From assembly GCA_964567665.1 (NCBI GenBank), contig CAZMNN010000015.1, positions 1 through 52,440 of the forward strand: 52,440 nt of DNA. The letters run 5' to 3'. Below the pieces are notes generated by a model. The model made no database searches. It worked only from the letters and a program-made list of their open reading frames with translations, and was not told where the DNA came from. The position numbers were made by a program, and so were the translations under genes. Of this stretch, positions 50,424-52,440 are shown in pieces (the stretch's first letter is position 1; each line of letters opens with the position of its first letter). Origin of the DNA: UBA1731 sp964567665 (GTDB lineage Bacteria; Verrucomicrobiota; Kiritimatiellia; RFP12; UBA1067).

Positions 50424-51851
50424 ATGAAACGGAGAACGTTCTTGAAACTGGCGGCGGGGCTACCGCTCTTTTCGATCGGTGCGCCGGTCGGCGGTGAACG
50501 GAAGATTCGCCTGGGTCTGATCGGCTGCGGCGGGCGCATGGGCCACAGCCTGAATTATGGCATCATAAACAATATGTGCGGCCCAAACGAGGAGATTGTC
50601 TGCATCGCGGAACCAGACCCAAACAACTGGAAGAAAGTCCGCACCGTCATCAAGACCCACAAGCCGGAATGCGACGTCTCGAAAATCGCCGCGTTCTACG
50701 ACTACCATGAGATGCTGGACAAGATGGGCAGCCAGATCGACGCCGTGGCGATCGCTACGCCGAACCACCACCATGCGCCGGCCGCGTTGCTGGCGATGGC
50801 GAAAGGGTTGCACGTCTACGTGGAAAAGCCGATGGCGCTGACCGTGGAGGAAGTGCGCCTCATGTACGCAGCGTCGAAAAAGTACGGCGTCGTGACGCAG
50901 GTTGGCAACCACGGACACAGCGGGGAGGGAATGAGACGTCTCGTGGAGTACATCCGCGCCGGCGCAATCGGACAGGTTCACGAGGTATGGAGTTTCGACG
51001 ACCGCGTGAACGCCATGCGATATCGACCGCCGAAAGCCGAGCCGCCGAAAGGCATGGACTGGAACGCCTGGTGCGGCCCGGCACCAATGTGCGACTATTA
51101 TTCCGCCACGAAAGATCACCTGTCGCTGCATCCGCACGACTGGCATAGCTGGATCGGCTACGGCAACGGATCGATCGGCAACATGGGTACGCACATCATC
51201 GATCCGGTGTTCTGGGCGCTCGCCCTGGGGAAGGTGCATCCGGAATCCGTCGAGACGAAGCACGTCGAATGGGGGTGCGAAGGAAGCTGGTCGGTTGCGA
51301 CGGAACTTGAGTGGAAGTTCCCGGCGCGGCCGGGAATGGACGCGGTCACGCTCCACTGGCACGACGGCGTAAAGCCCGGCGTCCCGTACGACAGCAAACA
51401 CGTCGACCATATCGGCATCTGCCTGAAACGCGAATTCCAGAACCTGCCGCCGGTCGTCGAGGAGATGGAGAAGAAGTATGGGCAGAGCATGGGGACGCTC
51501 GGCTCAATCTTCGTGGGTGAAAAGGGCGTCATCCGCATCGGACCGCACGGAGACAGTCTCGTGTTCGGGCCGAAAGACATCTACAAGAACCGTCCGCCAA
51601 AACTCTTCCCGCGTGAGAGGGGAATGAACCATCAGGCGGACTGGCTGCGCGCGATCCGCAATCCGAACCGCCCGTGCGGCTGCAATTTCGACTACTCCGC
51701 GCCGCTTGCGACGACCGTCCTGCTGGGCAATGCCGCACCACGCGCCGGCAAGAAGAAACTGCTTTGGGACGGGATGCGTTTCACGAACGACGAGACGGCC
51801 AACCAATACCTGAAGACGACCTACCGCAAGGGCTGGGAACTGAATGCGTAA
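50424..51851 (+). CDS. Tat-exported Gfo/Idh/MocA oxidoreductase
   Basis: 475 aa. The ATG at 50424 is preferred over 50418 because AGGAG is 8 nt from it and only 2 nt from the earlier one. MKRRTFLKLAAGLPLFSIGAP is a Tat-like signal. LGLIGCGGRMGHSLN (Rossmann), IDAVAIATPNHHHAPAAL, VYVEKPMALTVEEVRLM and the C-terminal GMDWNAWCGPAPMCDYY, GNGSIGNMGTHIIDPVFWAL blocks match exported Gfo/Idh/MocA proteins found in PVC and Bacteroidetes genomes, which handle sugars or glycosides in the periplasm. It precedes a DapA-family lipoprotein by 16 nt. Confidence 0.9.
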   Translation: MKRRTFLKLAAGLPLFSIGAPVGGERKIRLGLIGCGGRMGHSLNYGIINNMCGPNEEIVCIAEPDPNNWKKVRTVIKTHKPECDVSKIAAFYDYHEMLDKMGSQIDAVAIATPNHHHAPAALLAMAKGLHVYVEKPMALTVEEVRLMYAASKKYGVVTQVGNHGHSGEGMRRLVEYIRAGAIGQVHEVWSFDDRVNAMRYRPPKAEPPKGMDWNAWCGPAPMCDYYSATKDHLSLHPHDWHSWIGYGNGSIGNMGTHIIDPVFWALALGKVHPESVETKHVEWGCEGSWSVATELEWKFPARPGMDAVTLHWHDGVKPGVPYDSKHVDHIGICLKREFQNLPPVVEEMEKKYGQSMGTLGSIFVGEKGVIRIGPHGDSLVFGPKDIYKNRPPKLFPRERGMNHQADWLRAIRNPNRPCGCNFDYSAPLATTVLLGNAAPRAGKKKLLWDGMRFTNDETANQYLKTTYRKGWELNA

Positions 51852-51867
51852 TAAGGAAAAGAACAAA

Positions 51868-52440
51868 ATGCAGAGAAGAGACTTTCTGACGTTGGGGTTG
51901 GCGAGCACAGCGTTCGCTGGCTGCGCGACCGCGAAGCGCCCCGTGTCGACGGCGGTGGCCAAGGCTCCCGGCGGCGGCGATCCTGCAATACGCGGGACGT
52001 TTCCAATTCTGTCTACGCCGTTCCACAAGGACGGAAGCGTGGACTACGAATCGCTGAAGCGCGGCGTCCTGTTCACGGCGAAGAGCGGATGTCCGGGCGT
52101 GATCTGGTGTCAGTCCAACGACGCGATCGACCTGCTCACGTTCGAGGAAAAGAAGAAAGGCTACGAAGCTTGCGCCCAGGCGATGCAGGGCGTGGACTGC
52201 GTGATGACGTTCGGCTGCAATGGCCCAACATGGGAGCAGATGGTCAAGGAGGCGAAAGCCGTCGAGGAGATCGCTGCAAAATATCCGAAGACCCGCATTG
52301 CGATCGTTTCGCGTCCGCCGGACACGGGAAAGACGCAGGCGGACATCAAGTTCTACTATGAAAAGCTCGCCGAGGTGGCGAAGCGGCCTGTCATCATCCA
52401 GACGTACGTGAACAGCACGTGTCCGGCGCCGGCGGTCGAG
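51868..52440 (+). CDS. dihydrodipicolinate-synthase-family lipoprotein, 3' end outside window
   Basis: 191 codons visible. The leader MQRRDFLTLGLASTAFAGCATAKRP has a twin arginine and a lipobox with the recurrent CAT. Then IRGTFPILSTPFHKDGSVDYESLKRGVLF and GVIWCQSNDAIDLLTFEEKKKG begin a DapA/NAL-type TIM barrel. Where GTTGE is typical, this protein has CQSNDAIDLL, so the active site is divergent. The catalytic Lys is expected downstream of the window. AAGGA lies about 10 nt from the ATG. Paired with the exported oxidoreductase, suggesting a periplasmic sugar-acid pathway (inference). Confidence 0.8.
   Translation, partial: MQRRDFLTLGLASTAFAGCATAKRPVSTAVAKAPGGGDPAIRGTFPILSTPFHKDGSVDYESLKRGVLFTAKSGCPGVIWCQSNDAIDLLTFEEKKKGYEACAQAMQGVDCVMTFGCNGPTWEQMVKEAKAVEEIAAKYPKTRIAIVSRPPDTGKTQADIKFYYEKLAEVAKRPVIIQTYVNSTCPAPAVE

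Overview
The window (about 52 kb, GC-rich, strongly GC-biased at third codon positions) looks like chromosome of a Gram-negative, polysaccharide-degrading bacterium. Kdo transferase, an LptF/LptG permease, an LpoB-type lipoprotein and many lipobox proteins point to an LPS-bearing outer membrane. The mix of sulfur-free plant-glycan enzymes (two GH78-type rhamnosidases, a GH141-like beta-helix enzyme, a CE15 esterase), Tat-lipoprotein 'GCAT' leaders on metabolic-looking enzymes, a Pmp-like beta-helix protein and the absence of SusC/SusD suggests a PVC-group gut or rumen organism, most likely Kiritimatiellota or Lentisphaeria-like. That assignment is inference. No transposase, phage, CRISPR array or rRNA was seen.

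Layout. 1-2.4 kb: a truncated small gene and a secreted GH141-like beta-helix enzyme. 2.5-4.9 kb: fusA, facing the first enzyme across a bidirectional terminator, then tRNA-Gly(CCC) and tRNA-Ser(CGA). 5.0-18.9 kb: a six-gene minus-strand operon (RpiB/LacAB-type isomerase, GH78, a 1.4-kaa beta-helix protein with an apparent frameshift in a poly-A run just after its start codon, a tandem SGNH hydrolase, a clan-A glycosidase lipoprotein with a CBM9-like tail, and a second GH78). It diverges from a GntR/LacI hybrid regulator at 19.0 kb, with a 16-bp palindromic operator in the shared promoter region. 20.2-29.6 kb: envelope and cell-wall genes (TPR/QN-rich protein, GHL10-like hydrolase, a DPM1-like plus DPPR-synthase-like polyprenyl-phosphate pair, amidase, lipoprotein TIM-barrel isomerase, sugar transferase, beta-CASP nuclease). 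29.7-32.4 kb: exported phosphoesterase and CE15 esterase. 32.5-37.1 kb: an LpoB/YcfL/COG3014-type lipoprotein operon that also encodes a CsgG/PEGA-like protein and a 14-residue-repeat surface protein. 37.1-39.9 kb: lptF-like, nusB, ribD. 39.9-44.9 kb: amidohydrolase, fhs, an rlmI-like gene and a Gfo/Idh/MocA oxidoreductase. 44.9-50.0 kb: ybgC-like, trmB, queE, waaA, TPR and lipoprotein genes, tightly overlapped. 50.2-52.4 kb (plus): a promoter-rich leader, a Tat-exported oxidoreductase and a truncated DapA-family lipoprotein.

The most striking feature beyond the genes is promoter architecture. Almost every transcription unit starts with an extended -10 box (TGn-TATAAT, usually TGG) without an obvious -35. 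In eight cases the ATG lies only 7-10 nt past the -10 and no Shine-Dalgarno is present, so the mRNAs should be leaderless, including that of fusA. Internal operon genes instead carry AGGAG-type sites or overlap the preceding stop codon. Several transcription units end in hairpins at or over the stop codon without a U-run.
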